A DNA stretch of 64,000 nt from Shewanella psychropiezotolerans (GTDB lineage: Bacteria > Pseudomonadota > Gammaproteobacteria > Enterobacterales > Shewanellaceae): assembly GCF_007197555.1 (NCBI RefSeq), contig NZ_CP041614.1:4828001-4892000 (forward strand), in the 5' to 3' direction. Under the pieces are notes generated by a model that made no database searches, was not told the origin of the DNA, and was given only the letters and a program-made list of their open reading frames with translations. Both the position numbers and the translations under genes were made by a program. Shown piece after piece: positions 37,299-46,820 of this stretch; position 1 is the stretch's first letter, and each line of letters starts with the position of its first letter.

Positions 37299-38435
37299 TT
37301 AAACCTTAATGAAAATATTTCGTTTATACATCCAATATAGAACCAGCCACTGTACGAGCAGCAGAGCAATAACACCTATTAGGGCTTGAGCTGCAATCGG
37401 GAAGGAATTAACCACACCACCGAACAGACTCTGGGCCGTGTACTTCCAATTAACTAAACTAGATGCCAGATAGATGATGATGGCATTACAACCAATAACC
37501 ACAAACGGAAACGCAATTTTTTGCCACTTAAGCACATCAACCAGAGCGTAGAAAACGGCTAACAATATGATGCTCCATCCTGCGGTTACCAGCGCGAAGG
37601 AACTGGTCCAAAGATCTTTATTCACAGGAATAACCAGATTGACCAACCAGCCCAAGGCTAAAATAACAGCACCGACAAGTAACAAGTAAGCCACTTTAGT
37701 CCACTCACCTTTCTTGTGTTCCTTAACAATAAAGTGACCGACAAATACTCCGATCATGGCATTGGCAACTGCAGGGATCGTTGACAGGATCCCTTCGGGA
37801 TCTAAAGGTCTATTCTGATAAGTGATCCCAGGTAAAAAGTGTGTATCAACATAAGCGTTGATCGTCCCTTGTGGGGTAAACACCCCCGCTGTCCCACCAG
37901 GGAATGGAACAAATAACTGCAACAGCCCATAAGCTATCAATATCCCTAAAGTAACAAAAATTTGGGTTCTTAAGCTGGTATGCCAGACTAACATGGCAGC
38001 AAAAAACCAGGCGAATGCAATACGACCCAGAACACTGGCGTACCTCACTTCATCTATGGCTACTGGTGCACCGGTACCCCAACCATGGTTATAGAGCACA
38101 CCAAAGAAGAGTAACAAGAAGAGTCGTTTCACTGAATGCTTATAGAGTGGTATTCTCTGGGCAATAGGTAGCTTATCTAAGCGTTTAGGAGATAAACCAA
38201 GCGCAACACCTGAGAGAAAGATAAAGAGAGGAAATATCAGATCGTAGAAAGTAAAACCATGCCATTGGCTATGATGCATTTGAGCATCTGCCCATTTCCA
38301 TCCTTGCCAACTGCTCCAGGTCAACAAACCGGCAAAGAGAGCTTCACCGCCTAAAATCCAGAACATATCGAAGCCCCTTAGAGCATCGAGCGACATCAAC
38401 CTGCGTTTAGGTGCTTTAGCAAGACTCGCTTCCAT
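37299..38435 (-). CDS. nagX: NagX, DUF5009/heparan-alpha-glucosaminide acetyltransferase-like membrane protein
   Basis: A 378-residue protein with about ten transmembrane segments. The start RRLMSLDALRGFDMFWILGG is the family hallmark, shared with the human lysosomal HGSNAT. It contains the putative acetyl-acceptor region QWHGFTFYDLIFPLFIFLSG. NagX is a conserved member of Shewanella GlcNAc regulons, with no proven activity. A role in sugar acetylation or transport across the membrane is inferred. It follows nagA after 122 bases that contain a hairpin (AAAGCCC with GGGCTTT, 38514-38541). Confidence 0.9.
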   Translation of the reverse strand: MEASLAKAPKRRLMSLDALRGFDMFWILGGEALFAGLLTWSSWQGWKWADAQMHHSQWHGFTFYDLIFPLFIFLSGVALGLSPKRLDKLPIAQRIPLYKHSVKRLFLLLFFGVLYNHGWGTGAPVAIDEVRYASVLGRIAFAWFFAAMLVWHTSLRTQIFVTLGILIAYGLLQLFVPFPGGTAGVFTPQGTINAYVDTHFLPGITYQNRPLDPEGILSTIPAVANAMIGVFVGHFIVKEHKKGEWTKVAYLLLVGAVILALGWLVNLVIPVNKDLWTSSFALVTAGWSIILLAVFYALVDVLKWQKIAFPFVVIGCNAIIIYLASSLVNWKYTAQSLFGGVVNSFPIAAQALIGVIALLLVQWLVLYWMYKRNIFIKV

Positions 38436-38557
38436 TACGATTTCCCTATATTTTATCGTTTATTATTATTTCTATTTTTTATTATGCTTTTATAGACAAA
38501 CTCTAGATAACATAAAGCCCCAGACATATTGCTAGGGCTTTATATTAATGGATAATG

Positions 38558-39691
38558 CTAGGCCTTAAAGACAGATGTGCCGCCTATCAATGTCTGCTGT
38601 ACTTTCAGCTCATCGTTTAACAATACTAGGTCTGCTCGACTGCCCACACTTATTTGCCCCTGCCTTTTGGCTAAACCTAAGTACTCAGCTGGGTACAAAG
38701 AGCCCATACGAATCGCTTCATCTAAGGGTAAACCTAGCATCTTGACCGTGTTTCTAATCGCTCCTGCCATGTCTAATACACAGCCGGCCAGCTCACCCGT
38801 CACAGCATTTAACCTATCACCCTGACGTATGACCTGAGTGCCAAAGAGTTCGAAACTGGTTTCCTCATCGAGACCTACAGGTGGCATAGCATCTGTGACT
38901 AACATCACCTTGCCTCTTGGCTTAGCGTAAATTGCCACTCTAGCCGCGGCAGCATGCACATGGTGACCGTCGACGATGAGTCCACACCAGGCATCTCGGC
39001 TCTCGATTGCCGCTCCGACCATACCCGGCTCACGGGAACCGAAGGGGGACATAGCATTAAAGAGATGTGTGAAGCCTGTTGCCCCAGCCTCTAATGCCGC
39101 GACTACGGTTTCATAATCGGCATTAGAATGACCGAGGCATACTCTGACATCGGCAGCGACTAAGGCTTTAATCACATCCAGCGACACATTTTCGGGCGCT
39201 AAGGTGACCATTTTTAATCCTAAGTCATCACGGCTAAAGATCTCAAGCTCAGCGTCGGATATACCACGAATATGAGATTGAGGATGAACCCCTTTCTTTG
39301 GAATAGACAGGTGTGGACCTTCAAAATGCACACCTAAAACCCCGGCGCTGCCTTTAATCAATGAGGCGGCTACGGCATCCGCCGCTCGGCTCATGACGTC
39401 GACATCGTCGGTAATTAATGTCGGTAAGAAACCTGTGGTGCCAAACTTTGCATGAGCGCTGCCTATGGTTTCTATGCACTCGACTGAAGGTTCGCCGTTA
39501 AATAATGCACCGCCACCACCATTCACCTGAACATCGATAAATCCAGGAACCAAGGTCCCATCGACTCTTATCTCTTTTGCACCAGCGACACTGTTCAAGG
39601 CAAGAATATGACCATCTTCTATAGTGATAGGCAGGTCATTATGAAACTGCTCACCATCGAATACGCGCTTAGCGATTATTGTCTGCTTCAT
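38558..39691 (-). CDS. nagA: N-acetylglucosamine-6-phosphate deacetylase
   Basis: Deacetylates GlcNAc-6-phosphate to glucosamine-6-phosphate and acetate. The 377-residue amidohydrolase shows FIDVQVNGGGGALFNGEPSV, LGVHFEGPHLS, CLGHSNADYETVVAALEAGA, FTHLFNAMSPFGSREPG and the catalytic Asp in VMLVTDAMPPVG. The start overlaps the nagK stop by four bases (ATGA). No nagB follows or precedes it. Confidence 0.96.
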   Translation of the reverse strand: MKQTIIAKRVFDGEQFHNDLPITIEDGHILALNSVAGAKEIRVDGTLVPGFIDVQVNGGGGALFNGEPSVECIETIGSAHAKFGTTGFLPTLITDDVDVMSRAADAVAASLIKGSAGVLGVHFEGPHLSIPKKGVHPQSHIRGISDAELEIFSRDDLGLKMVTLAPENVSLDVIKALVAADVRVCLGHSNADYETVVAALEAGATGFTHLFNAMSPFGSREPGMVGAAIESRDAWCGLIVDGHHVHAAAARVAIYAKPRGKVMLVTDAMPPVGLDEETSFELFGTQVIRQGDRLNAVTGELAGCVLDMAGAIRNTVKMLGLPLDEAIRMGSLYPAEYLGLAKRQGQISVGSRADLVLLNDELKVQQTLIGGTSVFKA

Positions 39692-40590
39692 GTCTTCTTG
39701 ACCCTAAATTTTTGACGCGCAAAATAGGTCGCCCCAAGCTCAGGAGGAGCTAACGTTGGCGATAACTTAACGATGACATCTTTATCTAACCATGGAGCCA
39801 GAGGCTCTGCCAATCCACCTATCATAGAAAAACGCGGGGGATTCACTTCGAAGAGTTTACGAGCGAGCTCACTGATATAGGCAGCCCCCTCTTTAACGAT
39901 TTCTTTGGCAACATGATCTTGCTCATTAGCACATTCAAGTACGGTTCTGGCTAGCTTGGCGTAAACACTGGAAGTTTGGCCGGCTAGGTTTTCGACTATG
40001 CCCATGGCGTTATGAACCTTGAAATGATTGAGGATACGCTCGGTCAGTATGGTTTTATCTGCGAAGCCATCGAGATGTAACAAAGCTTGCTCGGCTGCCT
40101 TTAATCCTAACCAGGCACCACTGCCTTTATCGCCGAGAGCGAAACCATGGCCACCGAGATACAGATGCTTATCATCCACATGAGCATAGCCGCAAGAGCC
40201 TGTTCCCGTAATGATCACCGCACCTTCACCGCCACGGTGGGCGCCGATACACGCGGTATGTAGATCCGTCGTAACAAACATATCGGCAAAGGGATGTTGC
40301 CAGTTGACGATATCTTGATAAAGCCTGGGGACATTCACCCCAGCAAGTCCGACTCCAGCAACGAGTGCCTTACTGTCGCTTAAGCTCATTCCAGCATCTT
40401 TTAACGCTAGCTCGGTCGACATCTGAATGGAATCAAATGTCTGTGATAAACCGTGAAGTGGATTTGCACGCCCAGCTACACCAGTACCAATTACACCATC
40501 TTCGCTAGAGTAAATTGTTGCCCTGCATTTACTGCCGCCACCATCAATACCTATAAACAACGGTTTCTCCTTCGTCTGGTTCACACTCAT
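39688..40590 (-). CDS. nagK: N-acetylglucosamine kinase NagK (BadF/NAGK family)
   Basis: Phosphorylates imported GlcNAc at C6 with ATP. The start at 40590 is chosen because GAGG lies six bases before the ATG; a TTG 30 bases upstream is the alternative. The 300-residue protein has the ATPase motif LFIGIDGGGSKCRATIYS, then VIITGTGSCGYAHVD and LGGHGFALGDKGSGAWLGLK. This fits the BadF/NAGK type rather than the ROK type. It is followed by nagA with a four-base overlap and preceded by a near-perfect NagR operator. Confidence 0.93.
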   Translation of the reverse strand: MSVNQTKEKPLFIGIDGGGSKCRATIYSSEDGVIGTGVAGRANPLHGLSQTFDSIQMSTELALKDAGMSLSDSKALVAGVGLAGVNVPRLYQDIVNWQHPFADMFVTTDLHTACIGAHRGGEGAVIITGTGSCGYAHVDDKHLYLGGHGFALGDKGSGAWLGLKAAEQALLHLDGFADKTILTERILNHFKVHNAMGIVENLAGQTSSVYAKLARTVLECANEQDHVAKEIVKEGAAYISELARKLFEVNPPRFSMIGGLAEPLAPWLDKDVIVKLSPTLAPPELGATYFARQKFRVKKT

Positions 40591-40681
40591 ACAGACCTCA
40601 TTCACAGTTTTTTTATCCAAGACTTAGCGTTATTCGCTGATGCCTTGCTCACTGACTAAGTTAACTTCATGTTACAACATA

Positions 40682-40699
40682 AATGACAGCGTTGTCATT
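40682..40699. promoter_or_regulatory. NagR operator upstream of nagK
   Basis: AATGACAGCGTTGTCATT is an almost perfect inverted repeat about 95 bases before nagK. It should control nagK-nagA and perhaps nagX. Confidence 0.9.
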
Positions 40700-40813
40700 T
40701 ATTTTGTTTAAGCTGAAGAAATTAGCCTTCACTCGGCTGAAAGCACCACAGCGGATGGGAATTAAACTGGCTGCATTTACTGGAAAAACGCAGCCACAAG
40801 TGTTAACCCCATG

Positions 40814-43480
40814 TTATCTGACAATTAAGGAACGCCCTTTCCTCTTACCATCGGCTGCTACGGCTCTAACTTCTACTTGGCCATCGACAGCAACTGGCGA
40901 ATGATAAACAAGCCATTCACCACCATTGACTCGATACTCGACGGTTAAACCTGGGTAGATAAGGTTCGTCAGCAGCTGTCCGTCATGTATATGCGCCCCT
41001 ACAGTCGGTACCCGGTATTCGATGCCAGCCTTATCCAGTTTAACTAATTCTTTCTGTCCCAGAGTATTGGCTAACACAGCCCACTGACTCGCCTGCTCAT
41101 TGCGCATCTCTTGGGTAAAGTAACCACTAGTTTGATTATAGACGGCCCCTTTATATTGATAAGGCACTTCCCAGCTCGCCTTGTGCCAGGCTTTCTCCGC
41201 CAAAATGAGTAGACGTGGAAAGGTCATGTATTCAACTACTGAATCGCTTCTGAGCGTTTCACTCCAGATCTGGCCCTGAAGCCCGGTAAATAACCTCCCC
41301 TCCTTCATTGGGCCACTGACTAGCTTACCAGCTTCATCTCGCTTCTCTGTGTCATCGGCTTCGAAGGGCTTACCTTGAATATCGGTCCACTGCTCAGCAT
41401 TAGCCGGCAAGTTGTCTGGCATAAAACCATATAACTTACGCTCGTTGGTGTTACGACTCGCCCAGTAATATCCATGCTCTTTAGGATCTGCCTCATAGGG
41501 GAAGTCAAAATAAAGCATCTCAGGCATACCCAATACCGCATCCCAACCTAAATTTGCTTGCTGGTGTGCGCGGCGAAAACCATTATGTGAGATAACATCC
41601 CATACATTAGTTTGGGAGACTTCGGGCATATTTTCAGGACGAGTATGGCTCATCCCATCACTCCAACCCGCAGGCTCTATCCCCTTATCATGTAAGATAT
41701 TCGATACTCGCTCGACAAAATAAGCACCAAATTCATCGCTGCTAGTTACCCCTTGCTTATTGTCGGCAAGAAACGCTTTACATAAAGGTGAGTCTAACCA
41801 AGCACCGGCAGTTTCATCGGCACCGATATGATAGACAGACAGAGGCTGGCCCGCTTGTTGGTGCAATTTAGCTATCTCATCGATAACCTTATCGACGAAG
41901 TGAAAGGTCGACTCCAGACACACGTTAAGGGTGTTATCGTCATAGTATTGAATCGATGAATAAACAGTGGTGTCTTTGGGATCTATTAAGCGAAACTCAT
42001 CGGCACCTTTTATATCGCCAGTTGCAGCTAACTTACGGTAACGCGCTTCCATCGACTTGATGGCGGCTCTTGAGTGTCCCGGCATATCCATTGAGGGAAT
42101 GACCTGAATCTGCCTGGCGCCGGCATATTTTAAGATCTCGATATAATCGGCTTTAGAGTAATAGCCATTAACCTTAGCATCGGCAAACGGGCCACTACCA
42201 AGCTGAGGTAACAGACATCTGGTTTCACTCAAGTCATGACATCGCTTGCTGCCGATATCGGTAAGCTCAGGTAAGCCGTCTATCTCTAAACGCCAACCTT
42301 CATCGTCGGCCATATGCAGATGAAGCTTATTCAGTTTATAGGCCGCCATCTGATCTAACATATCCAGCACCAACTGCTTGCTGTGGAAGTTTCTCGACAC
42401 ATCGATATGCATACCGCGAAAATCATAACGGGGAGAGTCTTCGACTTTCATGGTGTTAATAACCAAGTCATGACTATCGAGAAGGCTGGTCAGTGAAGAT
42501 AGGCCATAGGAAAACCCTGCATCATCCGCCGCAGAAATAGTGATTTTATTTTTGGTGATATCTAACAGGTATGAGCCTGGTGTTGACTTCATTTCCAGTG
42601 GTAAGAAGCTGACAGCTAAACCAAACGATGACTCTTCGACACCGATGCGGCTCAGACGAGCAACAGCAGCATCTATGGCTTGGCGTTTAACATCATTAAG
42701 CTCAAGCTTGATGCCGCTTTTTAGGGATACTGGCTTATCGGTTGAACTGACTTCAACTTTCAGAGGCGTAGGAATTATGGTATTAGTGACCAATTCAGGC
42801 TCAAAATCTATTCCCTGGTTAGCCTGAAAAAGTATTTCAGGTGTTGCCCACTTCACTTTATCGGTATCACTTCGCTTATACTGTTTACCTTCATCGGTGA
42901 AGGACACGGCATAGGGACGAAGCTCCATGCCGGTTTCACTGTCCTGGGTCACTGCCGTGCTCTTGATAAGAACTGGCGCTAACTCTCCTGATACCAGATA
43001 ATAATTTGGCATCGCATCGGTTTCAGATAGTTGCCATAGCTCACCTTCAAACTCTATTGTCTTAGTGACACCCTTCTTAAGTCCTTTAAACTCAGGGGTT
43101 GGCGCTATCTTATGTAGATCGCCTTTCACTCGAGTAATAGTAAACTCAGCTGAACTCACAGACTTTACGGGGCGCATCTGACTGAAATAGATAGACCAAT
43201 CTTGGCTATCTAAGTCGACAGCTGAAGTCAGATCTATCTGCGCCGTGAAGCAACGGCCATCGACACCGGAAGTCGGACATCCTTCTGGATAGTTAGTCAC
43301 TAAACGATACTTGATATCTAATGTATCCCCAAGCGTGTTCAATTGTGCTTGATCTAGGCTATTAGCCATAGCTTGACTGGACTCGGCAGACACTTGCTTA
43401 TTCGTTTCAGTTTTTACATCGGAGCAAGCACTCGTTGCTAGCACCAGTGTTATTGCGGCAGTGATCAACTTCAATTTCAT
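40814..43480 (-). CDS. Beta-N-acetylhexosaminidase, GH20 (chitobiase-like)
   Basis: Releases terminal GlcNAc from chitooligosaccharides outside the cytoplasm. The 888-residue protein begins MKLKLITAAITLVLATSAC, an atypical lipobox, so it is probably lipid-anchored. An N-terminal carbohydrate-binding CHB_HEX domain (residues about 50-215) and a GH20b domain precede the catalytic barrel: DSPRYDFRGMHIDVSRNF, HMADDEGWRLEIDGLPELTD, MDMPGHSRAAIKSMEARY, and the catalytic Asp-Glu in YHIGADETAGAW. A short Ig-like C-terminal domain ends the protein. No operator lies close to its start; the nearest is 640 bases away. A weak hairpin at 40768-40796 (TGGCTGC with GCAGCCA) may be its terminator. Confidence 0.94.
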   Translation of the reverse strand: MKLKLITAAITLVLATSACSDVKTETNKQVSAESSQAMANSLDQAQLNTLGDTLDIKYRLVTNYPEGCPTSGVDGRCFTAQIDLTSAVDLDSQDWSIYFSQMRPVKSVSSAEFTITRVKGDLHKIAPTPEFKGLKKGVTKTIEFEGELWQLSETDAMPNYYLVSGELAPVLIKSTAVTQDSETGMELRPYAVSFTDEGKQYKRSDTDKVKWATPEILFQANQGIDFEPELVTNTIIPTPLKVEVSSTDKPVSLKSGIKLELNDVKRQAIDAAVARLSRIGVEESSFGLAVSFLPLEMKSTPGSYLLDITKNKITISAADDAGFSYGLSSLTSLLDSHDLVINTMKVEDSPRYDFRGMHIDVSRNFHSKQLVLDMLDQMAAYKLNKLHLHMADDEGWRLEIDGLPELTDIGSKRCHDLSETRCLLPQLGSGPFADAKVNGYYSKADYIEILKYAGARQIQVIPSMDMPGHSRAAIKSMEARYRKLAATGDIKGADEFRLIDPKDTTVYSSIQYYDDNTLNVCLESTFHFVDKVIDEIAKLHQQAGQPLSVYHIGADETAGAWLDSPLCKAFLADNKQGVTSSDEFGAYFVERVSNILHDKGIEPAGWSDGMSHTRPENMPEVSQTNVWDVISHNGFRRAHQQANLGWDAVLGMPEMLYFDFPYEADPKEHGYYWASRNTNERKLYGFMPDNLPANAEQWTDIQGKPFEADDTEKRDEAGKLVSGPMKEGRLFTGLQGQIWSETLRSDSVVEYMTFPRLLILAEKAWHKASWEVPYQYKGAVYNQTSGYFTQEMRNEQASQWAVLANTLGQKELVKLDKAGIEYRVPTVGAHIHDGQLLTNLIYPGLTVEYRVNGGEWLVYHSPVAVDGQVEVRAVAADGKRKGRSLIVR

Positions 43481-44120
43481 TCTATCCCTCTACTATGATT
43501 CAATGTCCTCTCATTTCAAGATGAAATGAGCTAGCTTACCCGCAATCTTTCCCCTTGATATAACCAGAACTTACACCTCTATCTCACCTTTAAGGCGCTA
43601 AGCTGTATCTGAGACTGTGGACTACAATATGTTGATTTTATGTCAATACTAAATAATGTCAGTTCATACTCACTGACGCAAACCTAGACAAACATTAAGC
43701 TCAAACTGGCTAGTTCTAAAAGATGTGAGATAGATTGAAGGTGGGGCCTTGAAGGAAGTCATCTGAGTAACCTCAGTTATCTGTTTACAAGGTTAAACTC
43801 TCTCATCAATTGTAGCGCCTCTCTTATACACCTTAAACCTGGATCATCTTTCTATTAGCATGAGCAAGAGTGTTTGGATTTTTTCGCTTACAACTTCAAA
43901 AACTATTCCAAATGGTCAAAACCCACATAAAAAAAAGCTAGGTGATTCATCACATAAATACTGATAAAACACCTAGCCAAGTCTAGTTTCTGGGGAGAGA
44001 CTATTGAAATTTCAAACACAAATGTAATTCAGTTTTACCCTATTACATCTGCCAAAAACATGAATCAGGAGACCTCTTCCTATCCATGCAGACCTTACAA
44101 GACAACTCATCACACAAGCA
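43481..44120. other. Long intergenic region upstream of the hexosaminidase
   Basis: 640 bases without a credible protein gene. It holds the terminator-like hairpin listed separately (43937-43977). I see no operator match here and no RNA gene that I can name. Confidence 0.4.
43937..43977 (-). terminator. Orphan terminator-like hairpin in the hexosaminidase upstream region
   Basis: GCTAGGTG pairs with CACCTAGC around a 25-nt loop. On the minus strand it is followed by eight T. No gene ends here. It would lie inside a leader of the hexosaminidase mRNA if transcription starts near the operator at 44121, or end a small minus-strand RNA. Confidence 0.5.
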
Positions 44121-44138
44121 GATGACAACGCTGTCATT
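44121..44138. promoter_or_regulatory. NagR operator, distal, before the TauE/SafE gene
   Basis: GATGACAACGCTGTCATT matches the shared palindrome. With the site 152 bases downstream it brackets the probable promoter of the TauE/SafE-halogenase operon; it may also act on the divergent hexosaminidase. Confidence 0.85.
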
Positions 44139-44273
44139 CACAAACATACACAAGAGCGAACAGAATATCTACATTTTTTTGACATTGATTTATGACTTTT
44201 TCTGTTCAGCACAGATGAGATCTATATCGCTATGGCTTGTTTTTCTCAAAGCACCTCATTCAAAACACCAAAA

Positions 44274-44291
44274 TATGACAACGCTGTCAAA
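44274..44291. promoter_or_regulatory. NagR operator, proximal, before the TauE/SafE gene
   Basis: TATGACAACGCTGTCAAA has an intact central TGACAACGCTGTCA core, about 80 bases before the ATG at 44363. Confidence 0.85.
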
Positions 44292-44362
44292 AGTTGATAA
44301 CATCACCTCAGATGTTAGTGTGATAAATAGGCACCTAAAAAATATAACAAAGTGAACCTACC

Positions 44363-45253
44363 ATGAGCGAGCACAATAAAAGCAGAACAATTGTCATCTC
44401 TAAACCAGTATTTCTGTTTCTAGGTTTAGCTAGTCTTTGGTCTATTTGGGCATTTCAATTCTCTAATCCCGTTGAACTTACCCGTGACTACCTTCATTAC
44501 ATCTTCCTTGGGATCACAGGCGCTATCTTCGCTAATTCAACAGGCGCTGGCGGAGGCGTTATTTTTATCCCAGTCTTTAGCAGTCTCAACTTCAGCAATG
44601 AACAAAGCATATCGACATCTTTCGCTATTCAATGCTTCGGCATGACTGCTGGTGCACTAACCTGGTGGTTTCACTTTAAAAAAGAGAATCAATCAGGCCT
44701 GCGAAGAGAACTTGTTAAACTAATCTGTATTTGCTCTCCATTTTCCATAGCCGGGATCTGGACCACACAAGTTTTCGCGATTCAAGCACCTACTTCGCTT
44801 GAGCATGGCTTCAGTTTGTTCTCTATCGTGCTAGGTTTCGCGATTCTCTTAAGCAGCATAACGCTAACAAGTACAACTCAGCATCGTGTACTGAATCGAA
44901 ATGAGGTCCTGCAACTTTCACTTTTAGCTTATGTTGGCGGAATAATAACAGCTTGGCTGTCAGTAGGCGTGGGCGAAGTCATCGTTATCTACTTACTCCT
45001 GAAAAAGACAACGCCAACCTTAGCTATTGCTCTGGGCGTAATCGTCACAGCGCTTACAGTCTGGTCTGTTAGTCCAATACACCTATCTAACCAAGGTGAC
45101 GCCTATTTCAATGTGGTCTTATTCGCGGGGCCAGGCGCTATCCTAGGCGGCATTTTGGCAAAGAAGCTAGCACTACACCTCCCGGTGAAAGGACTTAAAA
45201 TATTTTTTGCTGGATGGATAATTCTTTCCGGTATCGCAATGCTATTGATTTAA
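44363..45253 (+). CDS. TauE/SafE family membrane exporter in the GlcNAc regulon
   Basis: A 296-residue protein with eight or nine hydrophobic helices. The TauE/SafE glycine pattern appears twice: GITGAIFANSTGAGGGVIFI in the first half and YVGGIITAWLSVGVGEVIVI in the second. The family exports sulfite, sulfoacetate and other small anions; the substrate here is unknown. The halogenase-like gene starts 12 bases after the stop, so the two are one operon, under two NagR-type operators. A transporter of an acidic product of amino-sugar metabolism is one possible role. Confidence 0.85.
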   Translation: MSEHNKSRTIVISKPVFLFLGLASLWSIWAFQFSNPVELTRDYLHYIFLGITGAIFANSTGAGGGVIFIPVFSSLNFSNEQSISTSFAIQCFGMTAGALTWWFHFKKENQSGLRRELVKLICICSPFSIAGIWTTQVFAIQAPTSLEHGFSLFSIVLGFAILLSSITLTSTTQHRVLNRNEVLQLSLLAYVGGIITAWLSVGVGEVIVIYLLLKKTTPTLAIALGVIVTALTVWSVSPIHLSNQGDAYFNVVLFAGPGAILGGILAKKLALHLPVKGLKIFFAGWIILSGIAMLLI

Positions 45254-45265
45254 CAAGAGGTATAC

Positions 45266-46774
45266 ATGGCTAAAGAAGCAATTAAAAGTATCACAATTGT
45301 TGGCGGCGGTAGTTCAGGCTGGATGACTGCTATGTATTTGCAGCGACTCTACAATCAATCTGGAGGAAGGGTAAAGATTAGACTAGTAGAAAGTAAAGAC
45401 GTCGGTACAATTGGTGTAGGTGAAGCGACAGTACACAGTATCAGATTTTTCTTTGCCGCTATGGGCTTAGATGAGAACGAGCTACTAAGAGAAACTAACG
45501 CAACGTTGAAAAGCGGAATCATGTTCCGTAATTGGATGAAACCTAAGGATGGTCAAACCCATGAGTATTTCCACCCTTTCGAGCAACAAAGGCCTGCGGG
45601 TCCATTAGATAATGCAACAGCATGGATTCAGTCTCCTAAACGCGTTAGCTACGCGCAAGCAACAAGTATCTCATCTGAACTAATAAGCAACGCAAACTGC
45701 CCTAAAGCAGCGACTTCACCTCAGTACCAAGGCATAGTTCCTTACGGTTACCATTTAGATGCGATATTAATGGGGAAGTACCTTCGTAAGAAAGCTTGCG
45801 CAGCTGGTGTCGAGCATATTGAAGCTAATGTGGAACATGTTAAAACTAATGGTGAAACCATTACTTCAATCATTACAGATAAGGGAGAATTTACCTCTGA
45901 TATTTTCATTGATTGCACGGGCTTCAAAGGCTTATTAATAGAATCATTAAGGGAAAATAATTGGCAATCATTTGAACAAGAACTCCCTTGTAATAAAGCC
46001 GTTGCAATCCAAAGAAAACCTCTATTGGGCCAACCCCCTAAACCCTATACCCTTGCAACAGCTTTGACTAACGGCTGGGCCTGGGAAATAGATCTTTCAA
46101 ACCGTCAAGGGACTGGCTATGTGTATGATGGGAACAGACTAACAAAAGAGGAAGCGGAAGCAGAGCTATTAGAACACCTTGGTGATAGCCAAGAAATCCT
46201 AAGAACTGTCCACCTTGATATGAAGATAGGCTGTAGAAAAGAGTTTTGGATAGGTAACTGCATAAGCATTGGTTTATCCGGTGGTTTCATAGAGCCTCTT
46301 GAATCAACAGGGCTACATATTGTCAATCTTGGAGCTCGTTTATTAGCGACCCATTTATCTTCAAATGCCCCGACTCAACCGGTTCGAGACTCCTATAACA
46401 AGACATTAAATGGGATATACCAAGACCTGAGGCAGTTTATCATATTGCACTACTGTCTCAGCGATCGGGACGATACTGAGTTTTGGAAGCAGGCGGCTAA
46501 AACAGCAGCCTATGCTAAGGGCTTACCTGAAAAACTTGAATTATGGCGTAACAAGACCTGTGAATTTATGGATTTGGCTGGTGGCTATGGCACCATTTTC
46601 AATGATGAAAACTATCGTTTTATCTTATATGGAATGGATCATACACCTGACCTCAGTCAACCGGCTTCGGGATATGAAATTCAAAATATTTTACAGAGGT
46701 TAGCGCAACAACAAGAACAAGCCGTTAAATCAACCATGTTACATTCTGAGTTTTTAAAGCAGGTCTCTAGATAA
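45266..46774 (+). CDS. Flavin-dependent 'tryptophan halogenase' family protein, copy 1
   Basis: A 502-residue flavoprotein. The FAD dinucleotide motif is ITIVGGGSSGWMTAMYL near the start, followed by GTIGVGEATVHSIRFFF. ATLKSGIMFRNW carries the position of the halogenase catalytic Lys. FIDCTGFKGLLIESL and IGLSGGFIEPLESTGLHIV are typical of the family. The WxWxIP motif that keeps the flavin from acting as a monooxygenase reads WAWEID, without Pro. Homologues recur in GlcNAc/chitin loci of Xanthomonas, Caulobacter and Shewanella, and their substrate is not established. True halogenation is therefore uncertain. Confidence 0.88.
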   Translation: MAKEAIKSITIVGGGSSGWMTAMYLQRLYNQSGGRVKIRLVESKDVGTIGVGEATVHSIRFFFAAMGLDENELLRETNATLKSGIMFRNWMKPKDGQTHEYFHPFEQQRPAGPLDNATAWIQSPKRVSYAQATSISSELISNANCPKAATSPQYQGIVPYGYHLDAILMGKYLRKKACAAGVEHIEANVEHVKTNGETITSIITDKGEFTSDIFIDCTGFKGLLIESLRENNWQSFEQELPCNKAVAIQRKPLLGQPPKPYTLATALTNGWAWEIDLSNRQGTGYVYDGNRLTKEEAEAELLEHLGDSQEILRTVHLDMKIGCRKEFWIGNCISIGLSGGFIEPLESTGLHIVNLGARLLATHLSSNAPTQPVRDSYNKTLNGIYQDLRQFIILHYCLSDRDDTEFWKQAAKTAAYAKGLPEKLELWRNKTCEFMDLAGGYGTIFNDENYRFILYGMDHTPDLSQPASGYEIQNILQRLAQQQEQAVKSTMLHSEFLKQVSR

Positions 46775-46780
46775 AACAAT

Positions 46781-46815
46781 AAGATGAAGGAGACACTAGA
46801 TATCTCCTTCATCTT
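46781..46815. terminator. Terminator between convergent halogenase genes
   Basis: A perfect 13-bp stem, AAGATGAAGGAGA with TCTCCTTCATCTT, around a 9-nt loop. Confidence 0.75.
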
Positions 46816-46820
46816 AATAT

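Noticed and set aside
44086..44355. 89-codon open frame between the hexosaminidase and TauE/SafE genes
   Set aside because: It spans both NagR operators and the probable promoter, has atypical composition and no recognisable domain. It is best read as chance.
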